Positions 33,740-43,487 are shown, counted from the first letter of the stretch. The stretch is DNA of 64,000 nt from Clostridium weizhouense (GCF_019431045.1 NZ_JAHXPT010000002.1:310001-374000), one strand, 5' to 3'. Translations and numbers: made by a program. Notes: generated by a model from the sequence alone, not told the origin.

Positions 33740-33743
33740 TCAA

Positions 33744-35939
33744 CTAAGATACAGCTTTGTTTTTAATTAAGTTTGTAATGTCAGCTACCGAATCTACAAT
33801 TATGTCTGGTTGAACACTACTCTTACCAATATCCTCTTGTTTAGTTTCTCCACTTAATACTAATATAGATAAAACATCGCTATCTTTAGTTACTGCTATA
33901 TCTGTATATAATCTATCTCCAACAACTGCAATCTCATCTTCTTTATATCCAGTTTCTTCAATTATATATTCCAATGTATGATGAGAAGGTTTACCAAAAA
34001 ACTCAGGAAATCTATTTGTAGAACTTTCAATTAACCTTGCCATTGATCCACAGTCAGGAATAAATGTATTTCCTTCCATTGGACAATTTAAATCTGGATT
34101 AATTCCAAAATAAATTTTTCCTTCTCTTATAAAGCTACAAGCCTTTTCAAGTTTTTCATAAGTAAGAGTTGTATCAAATCCTATGATTACAACATCCGGA
34201 TTGCAATCGTTTAATTCTATGCCAGAGTTTCTAAATTCATCTAATAAAGATTCGGTCCCTACAACATAAACACTTTTTTCAGGATAATTTTTCTTTAAGT
34301 ATTTTATCATTACATGAGTTGATATCATCATTTGTTTTGGCTCAATAATTATATCCATATTCTTTAATTTTTCAATATAACTTTCTTGACTCTTTGATGA
34401 ATTATTGGTAAAGAAATAATATTCTCTGTCTGTTTGTTTTACTGTATCTAAAAATTCATTAGTAAAATCAAATAAATTTTTACCTAAATAAATGGTTCCA
34501 TCCATATCTAAAATAAAACATTTAATTTTATCTATTTTATCCTTCATATACTTATTATTTAACTCTATATATTGAGTTTGTCCACTTTCAAAATAATCCC
34601 CAATTTTTGTTGCCATTTTATCAGCAATACCTAAATCCCATAGTAATTGTAACAATGTATAACGATCCCTAACTTCTTTGGCAACTAATATACTATCTTT
34701 AATCATTTCATAATCAACACCAACTTGTTTTGGATTAATTGGTGCATCTAAAGATAATAAAATATCTTCAATTACTTTAACATTTGGTAGAGATTCTTTT
34801 ACAACCTTTATAATTTCATCCCAATGTTTTTCTATTTGTTTTATTCTCTTTGCATGAATCTCTTTTGAGTTTTTCTTTGTTTTTCCTTCTAAAGCTATTA
34901 CACCATTTGCAGCACATCCATAGCTTTTAATCATTTTTTCTTCCCATGCTTTTTGGCTATAATTCTCTACAAATTCCTTAGCTTTATTAAAATCTATTTC
35001 TTCTTTTAATAACATTTCATATAACTTTATAATAGCTACTGTTCCAATTCCTACTTTTGTTCCATGCAATACAGCTTTTCTACCCTCAAATAAGAACTTC
35101 ATTTCCCAATAGTGAGAAATATGATGTTCACTTCCAGATGCTGGTCTTGAATTTCCAACAAAACTCATTGCAATTCCTGTTCCAATTAAAGCTTCAGTAA
35201 TATTACTTATAGCTTCTTTTGAACGTAGCATTACTTGATCTGCACTTTCTACTACCTTTTTTATAGATTTTTCAACCATTTTAACTATTGTCTCACAATA
35301 ATATTCCCCATTTACAATATTAGCAATTTTCCAGTCACATAAGCAAGTATATTTTCCCAATATATCTCCTAATCCTGCTGTTATCATATTCATTGGAGCT
35401 TCTGCTAAAATATCTACATCAGCTATAATAGCTATTGGAGCATGAGCGTCATAAGTTGTTTTTAAATTATTAGTTATAAGTGCTGCTCCTACTGATGCAA
35501 ATCCATCCATAGATGGCGCTGTAGCTATAATCATATAATCTATTCTAAGTTTATAGCTTATATATTTACACATATCGTTAATAGTTCCAGTACCTACTCC
35601 CAATATGACATCATAATTTTCTTCCATAGCAAGTTGTATTTTCATAATAGTTTCTTCGTTTGGAACAACTTCATCATCATCTAATACAATTTTGCTTATT
35701 TCAATATTTGCTATTTTAAGGATTTCTTCCACTTGTTTTCCTGCTGCTACGTATGTATTCTTATCTGCAACCATAAATATTTTTTTATAAGATTTATTCT
35801 TAATATACTCCGGTATTTTTTTTACTGCACCTTCTGATATTTCTACATAGTCTAAATTAGTTTTATGATTTTTTCCACAAGAACAAGTAAAATTTTGATG
35901 TAAGTAATCTGAAATAGAATTTTTTTCTATATTAATCAT
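33744..35939 (-). CDS. AraM-AraL fusion: sn-glycerol-1-phosphate dehydrogenase plus HAD-IIA phosphatase
   Basis: This 731-aa cytoplasmic protein joins two enzymes. Residues ~15-440 resemble AraM: an N-terminal CSCGKNH motif, nucleotide-binding GVGTGTINDM (~114-123), and metal ligands in AGLGDILGKYT, GSEHHISHYWE and VLHGTKVG. AraM makes sn-glycerol 1-phosphate from dihydroxyacetone phosphate. Residues ~470-731 are a NagD/AraL-type HAD phosphatase with FILDMDGTIYLG (catalytic DxD near 478-480), TNNSSKS and VGDRLYTDI. Bacillus has araL and araM as neighbouring genes in the ara operon. I chose the ATG at 35939, after AAAGGGTGG; GTG at 35948 is possible. Confidence 0.88.
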   Translation of the reverse strand: MINIEKNSISDYLHQNFTCSCGKNHKTNLDYVEISEGAVKKIPEYIKNKSYKKIFMVADKNTYVAAGKQVEEILKIANIEISKIVLDDDEVVPNEETIMKIQLAMEENYDVILGVGTGTINDMCKYISYKLRIDYMIIATAPSMDGFASVGAALITNNLKTTYDAHAPIAIIADVDILAEAPMNMITAGLGDILGKYTCLCDWKIANIVNGEYYCETIVKMVEKSIKKVVESADQVMLRSKEAISNITEALIGTGIAMSFVGNSRPASGSEHHISHYWEMKFLFEGRKAVLHGTKVGIGTVAIIKLYEMLLKEEIDFNKAKEFVENYSQKAWEEKMIKSYGCAANGVIALEGKTKKNSKEIHAKRIKQIEKHWDEIIKVVKESLPNVKVIEDILLSLDAPINPKQVGVDYEMIKDSILVAKEVRDRYTLLQLLWDLGIADKMATKIGDYFESGQTQYIELNNKYMKDKIDKIKCFILDMDGTIYLGKNLFDFTNEFLDTVKQTDREYYFFTNNSSKSQESYIEKLKNMDIIIEPKQMMISTHVMIKYLKKNYPEKSVYVVGTESLLDEFRNSGIELNDCNPDVVIIGFDTTLTYEKLEKACSFIREGKIYFGINPDLNCPMEGNTFIPDCGSMARLIESSTNRFPEFFGKPSHHTLEYIIEETGYKEDEIAVVGDRLYTDIAVTKDSDVLSILVLSGETKQEDIGKSSVQPDIIVDSVADITNLIKNKAVS

Positions 35940-36617
35940 GCGTACCACCCTTTTAATATATTTATTTTTGCTAGCAAATATATTTTATACTGTCATTATA
36001 AATACTACTTACAATAGGTGTCAATCAAGGTAAATACTCACTTATTAATAACTTTACTGTTTTAAAATTAATATTTTTTATATTATTAATAAACATAATT
36101 TTTTCAATCAAAGATTCAATTTTCTTTTCATTAATATTTTTAATTTTTAATTACATTTTAAATTAAGAAAATATTTTAATATAACTACAAATTAAAATTT
36201 TTGCTTTTTCTATTTTAAATTTTTTATATAAATTGAACTAATAGTAGTTTTAAACTTCCTGAAGTAAATTCTTTTCCCCATAAGCTTTATTCAATAGCTA
36301 ATACCTATAATTTCTTAATAGATACATATTTCTAAATAACAAATTATTAGCCTCTTATTTCCTACAAGCTTAATTTAAGATTAAAAATTTTATTTATTCA
36401 GCACTCTCAATACTATTAAAAAAATATTATAAAATTAAATTTATTTAATTCACATCATTCTATAATTAATAAAATTAGTAATTTATTAATTAATATTAAT
36501 AAAAATTATTAATTAATTTATCAAACTCTATTAATAAAAAAATTATTTATTAATTATCAATTTGTCTTTTTTCTTCCTTTTTTGTATACTAAAACTAAAA
36601 GAAAAGGAGTGGTTTAC
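35940..36617. other. Intergenic region between araM-L and the LacI-type regulator
   Basis: About 680 bases of extreme AT content with several TTAATTAATA-type palindromes near 36470-36560. It must hold the divergent promoters. I see no convincing operator, RNA gene or ORF. Confidence 0.4.
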
Positions 36618-37709
36618 TTGACATCTTATCGTAAGATAACAACAAAAGATATTGCTGAATATGCTGGTGTTTCTCAATCAACTGTTTCTATGGTATTAAA
36701 TAATAGACCAGATGTATCTTTTTCTTATGAAACAAAAGAAAAGGTACTTAACGCAGCAAAAATTCTAGGATATGAAAAAAATAAAAAAAGTGAGCTATGC
36801 AGTGAATTAGCTTTATCTAAGCTTATCATTATAATGTGCCCCTCTCTTTCTAATTTATATTATACTATGCTTATACATTCTATTACTCAGCAAGCAAATA
36901 AGTATGGTTATTCCATATTTATAGCTCCTACAATGAGGGATTCAAAAATTGAAAAACATTATTTAAATATGTATTCAAGCTTTAAAGTAGCAGGAATTAT
37001 ATACTTATATCAATCTACTTTGATTTCACAGATAAAAGACTTATCTTCTTCTACTCCAATTGTTTTAATTAGTGATAAAAATGAAGATTTAGACTTAGAT
37101 TCTGTTGAATTAAATAGTCGTAAGACAGGCTATATTATAGGCGAGCATATATTATCTCTTGGACATAAAAAGGTAGCTTATATATCTACCCCTTTACTTG
37201 CACATGAAATTCCTAGAATACAAAGACTTAATGGCCTTAAAAAAAGCTTTTTTGAGCATAATATTGATATCGATAACATTATAATAAAGGAGCAAAAACC
37301 TGATAATATAAGACATTATTCATTAGATAAAACTGAATATCTAACAGGTTACAATTTAACAAAAGAATTATTAGAAGAAAAGACTGATGTAACAGCATTT
37401 ATTGGTACCAATGATATGATTGCAATTGGAATTATAGATGCTTTAACAGAAATGAAATATAAGATACCAAATGATTTTTCTGTTTGCGGTTTTGATAATA
37501 CATTATTATCATCTCTTAATAAAATTTCTTTAACGACAGTTGATCACTCTATAGAATATAAGGGGGCTGAAGCGGTTAATATTATATTAAAAAAAATAGA
37601 TAATAAATCTTCATCTTCAAATTCAAAAAATAGGTCTTGTATTATGAGATTAGAATACGAACCATTTTTAATTCCAAGATCTAGTACTGGTACTGTACGA
37701 AATTATTAA
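36618..37709 (+). CDS. LacI/GalR-family transcriptional regulator
   Basis: This 363-aa repressor has an HTH at the N-terminus (KITTKDIAEYAGVSQSTVSMVLNN in two parts: KDIAEYAGVSQ, STVSMVLNN), then a periplasmic-binding-like sugar domain with FIGTNDMIAIGIIDALTE and CGFDNTLLSSL. I chose the TTG start at 36618 because AAAAGGAG lies 8 nt before it; an upstream TTG at 36582 has no RBS. It is divergent from the araM-L and araB genes, which makes it their likely controller. Bacillus uses the GntR-type AraR instead, so this wiring differs. The effector is unknown. Confidence 0.87.
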   Translation: MTSYRKITTKDIAEYAGVSQSTVSMVLNNRPDVSFSYETKEKVLNAAKILGYEKNKKSELCSELALSKLIIIMCPSLSNLYYTMLIHSITQQANKYGYSIFIAPTMRDSKIEKHYLNMYSSFKVAGIIYLYQSTLISQIKDLSSSTPIVLISDKNEDLDLDSVELNSRKTGYIIGEHILSLGHKKVAYISTPLLAHEIPRIQRLNGLKKSFFEHNIDIDNIIIKEQKPDNIRHYSLDKTEYLTGYNLTKELLEEKTDVTAFIGTNDMIAIGIIDALTEMKYKIPNDFSVCGFDNTLLSSLNKISLTTVDHSIEYKGAEAVNIILKKIDNKSSSSNSKNRSCIMRLEYEPFLIPRSSTGTVRNY

Positions 37710-37825
37710 AAGTATAAAAGATGCTATTTCATAAACCATATTTATGTATTTTAGATAGTAATATATTTATTATATTTTAAAACATATTACTTTTATTTAG
37801 ATATGTACACTTTAAATTTTATAAA

Positions 37826-37870
37826 TTTTCAAAATATTTTTCGTATTTTGAAAATAGCCTTGTTTTTTGA
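37826..37870 (+). terminator. Possible terminator of the LacI-type gene
   Basis: ATTTTCAAAATA pairs with TATTTTGAAAAT, followed by AGCCTTGTTTTTT. AT-only stem, so moderate. Confidence 0.5.
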
Positions 37871-37886
37871 GTTAAATTTGATACAA

Positions 37887-38070
37887 TATAATTATAGTTA
37901 GTAATTACTCAAGATATCGTTATATATTCTTAATAGAATATATGTAAATCTTAATGGCTTTAAAAGCTATTTTAAATTACGACTCCTTTTTAATATTATT
38001 TAAAAGCAATGCTCATTATGCACTAAAAAATTGCCAGTTTTTTTTGTGCATAGTGAGCATTGTTTTATTT
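37887..38070 (+). ncRNA. Candidate small RNA ending in a strong terminator
   Basis: A TATAAT at 37887-37892 is followed ~170 nt later by a long hairpin (38009-38061: AATGCTCATTATGCAC with GTGCATAGTGAGCATT) and GTTTTATTT. No ORF lies between. The upstream gene already has its own hairpin at 37826-37870, so this terminator may end a separate short transcript. The -35 is weak. Confidence 0.3.
38009..38070 (+). terminator. Strong terminator hairpin
   Basis: AATGCTCA-N2-ATGCAC-N-AAAAAA pairs with TTTTTT-N2-GTGCAT-N2-TGAGCATT, followed by GTTTTATTT. Confidence 0.8.
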
Positions 38071-38269
38071 AACTTAATATTTAAATTTTGTAATTTTACA
38101 CTCTTTTAAAGAATATATAATTAAAGAATATATAAGTTCAAATAAAATTTATTGATTGATATAACTCTTATAGTACTTATAAGTATTATCTTCAAGTATT
38201 TTAGTTAGAAATTTATATAAAAATTTTTTAATATATTGCTAATATTAATATAAAAGAGGTGTAAATTCT

Positions 38270-39052
38270 ATGACTAATAATGCTTATGTTGCATTACTAC
38301 TATCTTTTCTTGCTGGAATATCTACTGTTCTAGGATCTGTTATAATATTTTTTTCTAAAAAAAAGAATGATAAAATAATTACTTTTGCTTTAGGTTTTTC
38401 TGCAGGAGTAATGATTTGTGTTTCATTTACTGATTTATTTCCACATGCTGAAGAAACATTAATAAAACATTATGGAAATTTATATGGTGTGTTAATAACA
38501 ATATTTTATATGTTAAGTGGCGTAATCTTTGCTCTGTTGATTGATAAATTCGTTCCTCATGAACCTAAAATACTTGATGGAAATGATAAAAATAAACATT
38601 TAAATCTTTTTAGAGTTGGATTTGTATCTATGATTGCAATTACACTACATAATTTTCCTGAGGGAATTGCAACCTTTATGTCTGGTTATCAAGATATTAC
38701 ACTTGGAATATCAATTACACTTGCAATTGCTATGCATAATATTCCTGAAGGAATCGCTGTAGCTATGCCTATATATTACTCTACAGGTAGTAAGAAAAAA
38801 GCCTTTAAATATACATTATATTCAGGTCTCTCAGAACCATTAGGTGCAATTATTTCATTTTTGCTTTTAAAACCCTTTATTAATGATTTTATTCTTGGTT
38901 TAATTTTTGCTTTTGTTATGGGAATAATGTTATATATATCTTTTGAAGAATTAATTCCGTCTTCTCGTCAATATGGTTATAATAATCTTTCATTATACTC
39001 TATCTTTTTAGGTATCTCCATAATGCCATTAACTCATATATTTTTAAAATAG
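38270..39052 (+). CDS. ZIP-family divalent metal transporter
   Basis: This 260-aa membrane protein of the ZupT type has the metal-site motifs HNFPEGIATF near residue 127 and HNIPEGIAVAMP near 154, in adjacent helices. GLSEPLGA lies in the next helix. About eight helices cover the length, typical of ZupT. It would import zinc, iron or manganese into the cytoplasm. The RBS AAAAGAGGTGTAAATT precedes the ATG. It is monocistronic and followed by an inverted-repeat element. Confidence 0.92.
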   Translation: MTNNAYVALLLSFLAGISTVLGSVIIFFSKKKNDKIITFALGFSAGVMICVSFTDLFPHAEETLIKHYGNLYGVLITIFYMLSGVIFALLIDKFVPHEPKILDGNDKNKHLNLFRVGFVSMIAITLHNFPEGIATFMSGYQDITLGISITLAIAMHNIPEGIAVAMPIYYSTGSKKKAFKYTLYSGLSEPLGAIISFLLLKPFINDFILGLIFAFVMGIMLYISFEELIPSSRQYGYNNLSLYSIFLGISIMPLTHIFLK

Positions 39053-39089
39053 TAATTATATATAAAACATACTTTCTTTAGCTATGTTT

Positions 39090-39153
39090 AGGCACATTCA
39101 AAAAAATAATAGATCAAAGAGGCGTTGTATATATTATTTTTTTGAATGTGCCT
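39090..39153. repeat. Inverted-repeat element with AGGCACATTC ends, copy 2
   Basis: AGGCACATTCAAAAAAATAAT pairs with ATTATTTTTTTGAATGTGCCT in parts (a near-perfect 21-bp stem) around AGATCAAAGAGGCGTTGTATAT. The longer copy at 15048-15150 shares both ends and AATAATAGATCAA. An outer AGCTATGTTTA/TAAAACATAGCT pair widens the palindrome. It may terminate transcription from both flanking genes. Confidence 0.7.
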
Positions 39154-39189
39154 TAAATAAATATCATATCTAAAACATAGCTTATGTTT

Positions 39190-39969
39190 TTAATCTATAT
39201 TAAAATATAGTTCTCTTAACTTTCCTGCTATTTTCTCTAAAGAATTTGATACTTGCTTTAAAGAATACCCCAGTAATAATGGAGATGTTACAAATCTTGG
39301 TGTAACCTTACATATTATTTTTTTATTCCAATGATAAAAAAATAAATTAAAACTATCACATTTAGCAAAATAATCATTTAATATATACTTAACTACTTTT
39401 CTTATTGACCTAGAAAATTCATCTAATGATTCAAAATTTTCATCTATAATAACATTAAATTCACTAAATCCATTTATTGGATTATCTGATAAATTTACAA
39501 TGCAGTGTTTACTCTCATATACTCCTACTCCCTGAAAATACCGTTCATTTAAATTTTCTTTATAATCTATATTATTTAAACCTACAATCTGCATATGAGC
39601 ATGTTTTATACTACCACCCGAATGTGGTCCATGATTTTTATAAAATATTACTGATTTATATTCCTCATCATGTTCTAACTTAAGCCAATGTTTTACTCCA
39701 AATTTGATAAGCTCTTCCATATATTCTTCATTATAATCATTCATCTGTGAATTACAGTTATAAGTTTCTATAATAACTAATTGTAATGTATCTTGTAATG
39801 TTGCATACTTATTCTTTAATAATACAAATGGTCCTTTTTCTTCAATAATATCTACAAGATTTTCTCTATCACAAAATGGACATTCAGTTTTTTCATTTTT
39901 AAAGCTGTTGGGTTTTTCTTTACCTATATCATTTAAAAATACTATATATTCCTCATTATTCCTATTCAT
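39190..39969 (-). CDS. DUF4931 HIT-like (GalT-related) protein
   Basis: This 259-aa soluble protein has CPFCDRENL near residue 31 (a zinc CxxC). A HIT-type active site reads HGPHSGGSIKHAHMQIVG near 114-131. This is the galactose-1-phosphate uridylyltransferase/HIT superfamily layout, and the size fits the DUF4931 group. Such proteins transfer or hydrolyse nucleotide phosphates, but this family's substrate is not known to me. It lies just after the GH13 glycosidase gene in the same direction, separated by a terminator. Confidence 0.75.
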   Translation of the reverse strand: MNRNNEEYIVFLNDIGKEKPNSFKNEKTECPFCDRENLVDIIEEKGPFVLLKNKYATLQDTLQLVIIETYNCNSQMNDYNEEYMEELIKFGVKHWLKLEHDEEYKSVIFYKNHGPHSGGSIKHAHMQIVGLNNIDYKENLNERYFQGVGVYESKHCIVNLSDNPINGFSEFNVIIDENFESLDEFSRSIRKVVKYILNDYFAKCDSFNLFFYHWNKKIICKVTPRFVTSPLLLGYSLKQVSNSLEKIAGKLRELYFNID

Positions 39970-39989
39970 ACATTCACCTACACTCTTTG

Positions 39990-40044
39990 AATTAGGGCTA
40001 TCTCAAAAAAATATTTATATGTTTTTAAGATAGTCCTTTGTTGT
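39990..40044 (-). terminator. Terminator of the GH13 glycosidase gene
   Basis: On the minus strand GGACTATCTTAAAAA pairs with TTTTTTTGAGATAGCCC around a short loop. The same arm type is seen at 14071-14139. Confidence 0.65.
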
Positions 40045-40066
40045 TTTACTCTATTTTAAAATATAA

Positions 40067-41404
40067 TTATCTTTGTTTTATTATAATTTTTGAAGAAAAT
40101 GCTTCAACTTTTAAAGATATTTTTCCTCCATCTATTATTTTATTATTATTTAATAAATCTATTCCTTTCTCAAATGGTATTTCAAAATCTAACAAGCTAT
40201 CTTTATCTGATAAGTTTAAAATTACAAATACCTTTTCTTGTTTATATTCTCTAACAAATATAAATTGTTCATTTTTCACTACTACTTGTTTATAGTCTCC
40301 ATATTTTAATGCATCTAGCTTTATTCTTATGTTTGATAAATTTTTAATAAAATCTAATAATTTAAAATTAGAATTTTTAATATCATCTAAATCTAAATTC
40401 GGTCTTAACGGTTCATCTGTATTTTTACCTTTAATCCCTTCTAACCCCCATTCACTTCCATAATAAATTGACGGTACTCCTGGCATAGTAAACAATAAAG
40501 TATATACATTATAAATATATTCAGATTTCTTTAAATTACTTGCTATTCTATTTACATCATGATTATCTACAAAATTATACAAATATAAATCTTTATATAT
40601 ACCACCATTTCCAAATAGTCTATTAAGTGAATATGCTATTTCAAAATAATTTTTATCATTATGACTTGAAAAAATTCCTTTATAACATTCATAATTTGTT
40701 GTAGAATCTAAACTCTCTTTATTAGCCCATCTTGTATAGTCCCCATGTATTACTTCCCCCATAAGCCAAAAATCATCTTTTTTATTTTCTGTAAACTTCT
40801 TTAATATTTTAAAAAACTCTAAATCAATACTATCAGCTGCATCTAATCTTAATCCATCAATATCAAATTCATCTATCCACATTTCTATTGCATGTAATAA
40901 ATGGTCTAACACTTCTCTATTCTTTAAATTTAGTTTAACAAGATCGTAACATCCATTCCAACCTTCATAACTAAAATTATCTCCCATAGGACTATTATTA
41001 TTAAAATTTATATTAACAAACCAATCGCAAAACTTTGAATTTTTTCCGTTATTTTGAACATCTTTAAATGCCCAAAATTCCCTTCCAACATGATTGAAAA
41101 CTCCATCCAATATAATTCTTATATTATTTTTGTGAAGTTCTTTACAAACTTCTTTAAATACTTCATTATTTCCTAATCTCTTATCAATATTGTAATAATC
41201 TTTAGTATCATATCCATGATTAGTTGATTCAAAAACTGGTCCTAAATATAGTGCATTTATTCCAATTGATTTTAAATGTGGTATCCACTCTTCTAATTTT
41301 TTTATACTATTTTTATCTTCATATATCTTATTCTTAGATAATGTCCCACAAAATCCTAATGGAAAAATCTCATAAAATATACTTTCTTTAACCCATTTAT
41401 TCAT
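40067..41404 (-). CDS. GH13 alpha-amylase family glycosidase, cytoplasmic
   Basis: This 445-aa protein has a compact (beta/alpha)8 barrel beginning VKESIFYEIFPLGFCG. Conserved regions: LDGVFNHVG (region I), IDGLRLDAADSID with the nucleophile Asp (region II), WLMGEVIHGDY with the acid Glu (region III), FVDNHDVNRIA with the third Asp (region IV). No signal peptide is present. Similar small clostridial enzymes act on maltodextrins (neopullulanase/cyclomaltodextrinase-like). The short C-terminal domain is present. The exact bond specificity is not visible. Confidence 0.88.
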   Translation of the reverse strand: MNKWVKESIFYEIFPLGFCGTLSKNKIYEDKNSIKKLEEWIPHLKSIGINALYLGPVFESTNHGYDTKDYYNIDKRLGNNEVFKEVCKELHKNNIRIILDGVFNHVGREFWAFKDVQNNGKNSKFCDWFVNINFNNNSPMGDNFSYEGWNGCYDLVKLNLKNREVLDHLLHAIEMWIDEFDIDGLRLDAADSIDLEFFKILKKFTENKKDDFWLMGEVIHGDYTRWANKESLDSTTNYECYKGIFSSHNDKNYFEIAYSLNRLFGNGGIYKDLYLYNFVDNHDVNRIASNLKKSEYIYNVYTLLFTMPGVPSIYYGSEWGLEGIKGKNTDEPLRPNLDLDDIKNSNFKLLDFIKNLSNIRIKLDALKYGDYKQVVVKNEQFIFVREYKQEKVFVILNLSDKDSLLDFEIPFEKGIDLLNNNKIIDGGKISLKVEAFSSKIIIKQR

Positions 41405-41793
41405 AAACTCTCACCTCTCTAACCTATTATATTACATTTCTAAGCATATATCATATAGTACATATAATAAACTTGTTTCTATCAATTTGTGATATATTCT
41501 AAAAGATAAATTGCAGTATTTTTCTATTATAGTACCAATTTATACTTATAATATAATCTTAATATATATGAAATAATAAGCTAAAAAACATTGTATAAAT
41601 TAACTCATACCTTGTAATGATAAGAACTTATTAAGATAAATTTAATATAATTGAAAGTCTTATAATAGTTTTATATGTTATAATGTACGGGAAATCACAC
41701 TTTTGTTATTAATTTTATTTGATTTTAGTACATAAAAATATTATTTATTACATTCTTTTATGTGCTTTATAAAATGTTAAGGAGATGTACAGT
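41405..41793. other. Intergenic region between the GH13 and DUF1002 genes
   Basis: About 390 AT-rich bases that must hold divergent promoters. TATAAT-like boxes occur near 41651 and 41675. No RNA element is recognised. Confidence 0.35.
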
Positions 41794-42777
41794 ATGAAGA
41801 TTAAAAATATTGCAAGCAAAGTATTAGTTGTTATTATGACACTTGTTCTAGTATTAAGTTCCTCACCAAATGTAACAGCTTTTGCTGATTCATTTAAAGT
41901 AGTTACTTTAGGTGGTGATTTAACAAAAACTCAAAAAAATGATATGTTAAATTATTTTAAAGTTACTAAAAATGATGCTAATATAATAGAAATAACTACA
42001 GATGAAGAAAAAAAATATTTAGGAAATGTTGCTTCATCAGCTCAATTAGGTAATAAATCTATCTCATGTTCTTATGTTGAACCAACAAGTAAAGGCGGGT
42101 TAGTAATATCTACTAATAACCTTACATGGGTAACTGATGGAATGATTAGAAATGCATTAATCACAGCTGGAATCGAAAATGCTAATGTAGTTGCCAGTGC
42201 TCCATTTAAAGTATCTGGAACTGCTGCTCTTACAGGAATCTTAAAAGGATTTGAAAATAGTTCAGCTGGACAAAAAATTGATGAAAATAAAAAAGAAGTT
42301 GCAAATGAAGAAATAGTAGTTACTGGTGATATAGCTGATAAAATCGGACAAGATCAAGCAGCTCAATTAATAAACGATGTAAAAAAAGATGTTGTTAAAA
42401 AGAAACCTAAAACTGAAGAAGAAATCGAAAAAATAGTTCAAAAAGCTATGAAAGAATATAAAGTTCAACTTAGTGCTGAAGATAGAGAAAGTATTAATTC
42501 TTTAATGACAAAAATAAATAAATTAGATCTTAATTATAGTAAAATAAAAGATCAATTAAATGATGCTACTAATAAATTAAAAGAAAAATTAAATAGTGAA
42601 GAAGCTCAAGGTTTTTTTGCTAAAGTTAAAGAATTTTTCTCTGACTTATTTACTTCAATAGGTGAATGGTTATCTGATGATTCTAGTTCAGCAGAATCTG
42701 AAACTAAAACAACTTCGGATAATTCAAATATAAATAAAACTAATGGAACCAATTCAAATAATTCAACTACTAAATAA
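41794..42777 (+). CDS. Secreted DUF1002 protein
   Basis: This 327-aa protein has a signal peptide (MKIKNIASKVLVVIMTLVLVL then SSSPNVTAFA; cleavage near residue 32). The DUF1002 domain follows, including the typical VVTLGGDLTKTQKNDML and YVEPTSKGGL. The C-terminus is a charged coiled coil followed by a Ser/Thr/Asn-rich tail, which suggests a wall- or surface-associated location. I chose M at 41794, 9 nt after AAGGAGATG. The function of DUF1002 is unknown. It lies before an unknown secreted protein in the same direction. Confidence 0.88.
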   Translation: MKIKNIASKVLVVIMTLVLVLSSSPNVTAFADSFKVVTLGGDLTKTQKNDMLNYFKVTKNDANIIEITTDEEKKYLGNVASSAQLGNKSISCSYVEPTSKGGLVISTNNLTWVTDGMIRNALITAGIENANVVASAPFKVSGTAALTGILKGFENSSAGQKIDENKKEVANEEIVVTGDIADKIGQDQAAQLINDVKKDVVKKKPKTEEEIEKIVQKAMKEYKVQLSAEDRESINSLMTKINKLDLNYSKIKDQLNDATNKLKEKLNSEEAQGFFAKVKEFFSDLFTSIGEWLSDDSSSAESETKTTSDNSNINKTNGTNSNNSTTK

Positions 42778-43016
42778 AGTAGTTAAAAAATATAATAAAT
42801 CTCATAATTATATCACATAATAATTATGAAAATTTATTATTGTAATATATTCTAACTTACATATATTTATAATTTCTTATTCAAAAATACAATTTTATTT
42901 ATGTTAATATTTTGTGCTTAGAATGATATTATAATAAATTTTCTATACTAGTTTCTTAATTATCAAACGTTAAGAAACTTATTTGATATAAAATATATTA
43001 AAAAGGAGATTTATAT

Positions 43017-43487
43017 ATGAAAAGTACCTTAATAAAAACTATTGCTTGTTCTCTAACTATAATGGGAACTTTGACATTAGTAACACAGAAAACTATGGCT
43101 ACGGCTGACAAATCACCTTTAGATTATTTAACACGTGATAATTGTCATTCAAGTAAGCATAATAAAGATAAGTGGATATTTGATGATGATAATCAAAAAT
43201 ATCTTTCTAAGGATCAAAAAAAGAAATTAGAAGAAATTAAAAAAACTAAAGAAAAATGTGGAACTCTTTCTGATGATCAAAAAAAAGACCTAAATGAAAT
43301 TAGAGAGATCATTATCAAAAATAAATTAGGTGATGAAAAATATAAAGAATTTAAATGCCTAATTGAAAAGAAAAAGTCTAACAATAAACTTACCAGTGAA
43401 GAAGAAAAGAAATTAAAAGAATATAAGAAGATTTTAAAATCTGATGATGATGATAATCACCCAACATTCAAAGAATTTTTAAGATAA
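43017..43487 (+). CDS. Unknown secreted charged protein, 156 aa
   Basis: This protein has a likely signal peptide (MKSTLIKTIACSLTIMGTLT, cleavage near ATA-DK at residue 31). The mature part is extremely Lys/Asp/Glu-rich. Three helical repeats of about 30 residues recur, each starting with a short turn then charged helix: LSKDQKKKLEEIKKTKE, LSDDQKKDLNEIREII and LTSEEEKKLKEYKKIL. Four Cys occur in the mature part. The tail DDDDNHP could bind cations. No family recognised. The RBS AAAAAGGAG precedes the ATG and a perfect terminator follows. Confidence 0.7.
   Translation: MKSTLIKTIACSLTIMGTLTLVTQKTMATADKSPLDYLTRDNCHSSKHNKDKWIFDDDNQKYLSKDQKKKLEEIKKTKEKCGTLSDDQKKDLNEIREIIIKNKLGDEKYKEFKCLIEKKKSNNKLTSEEEKKLKEYKKILKSDDDDNHPTFKEFLR

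Noticed and set aside
36460..36560. Clustered TTAATTAATA palindromes before the LacI-type gene
   Set aside because: AT-only palindromes are expected by chance at this base composition and lack the central CG typical of LacI-family operators.
41640..41700. Strong promoter for the DUF1002 gene
   Set aside because: Two TATAAT boxes are present but no TTGACA-like element lies at a 16-18 nt spacing.
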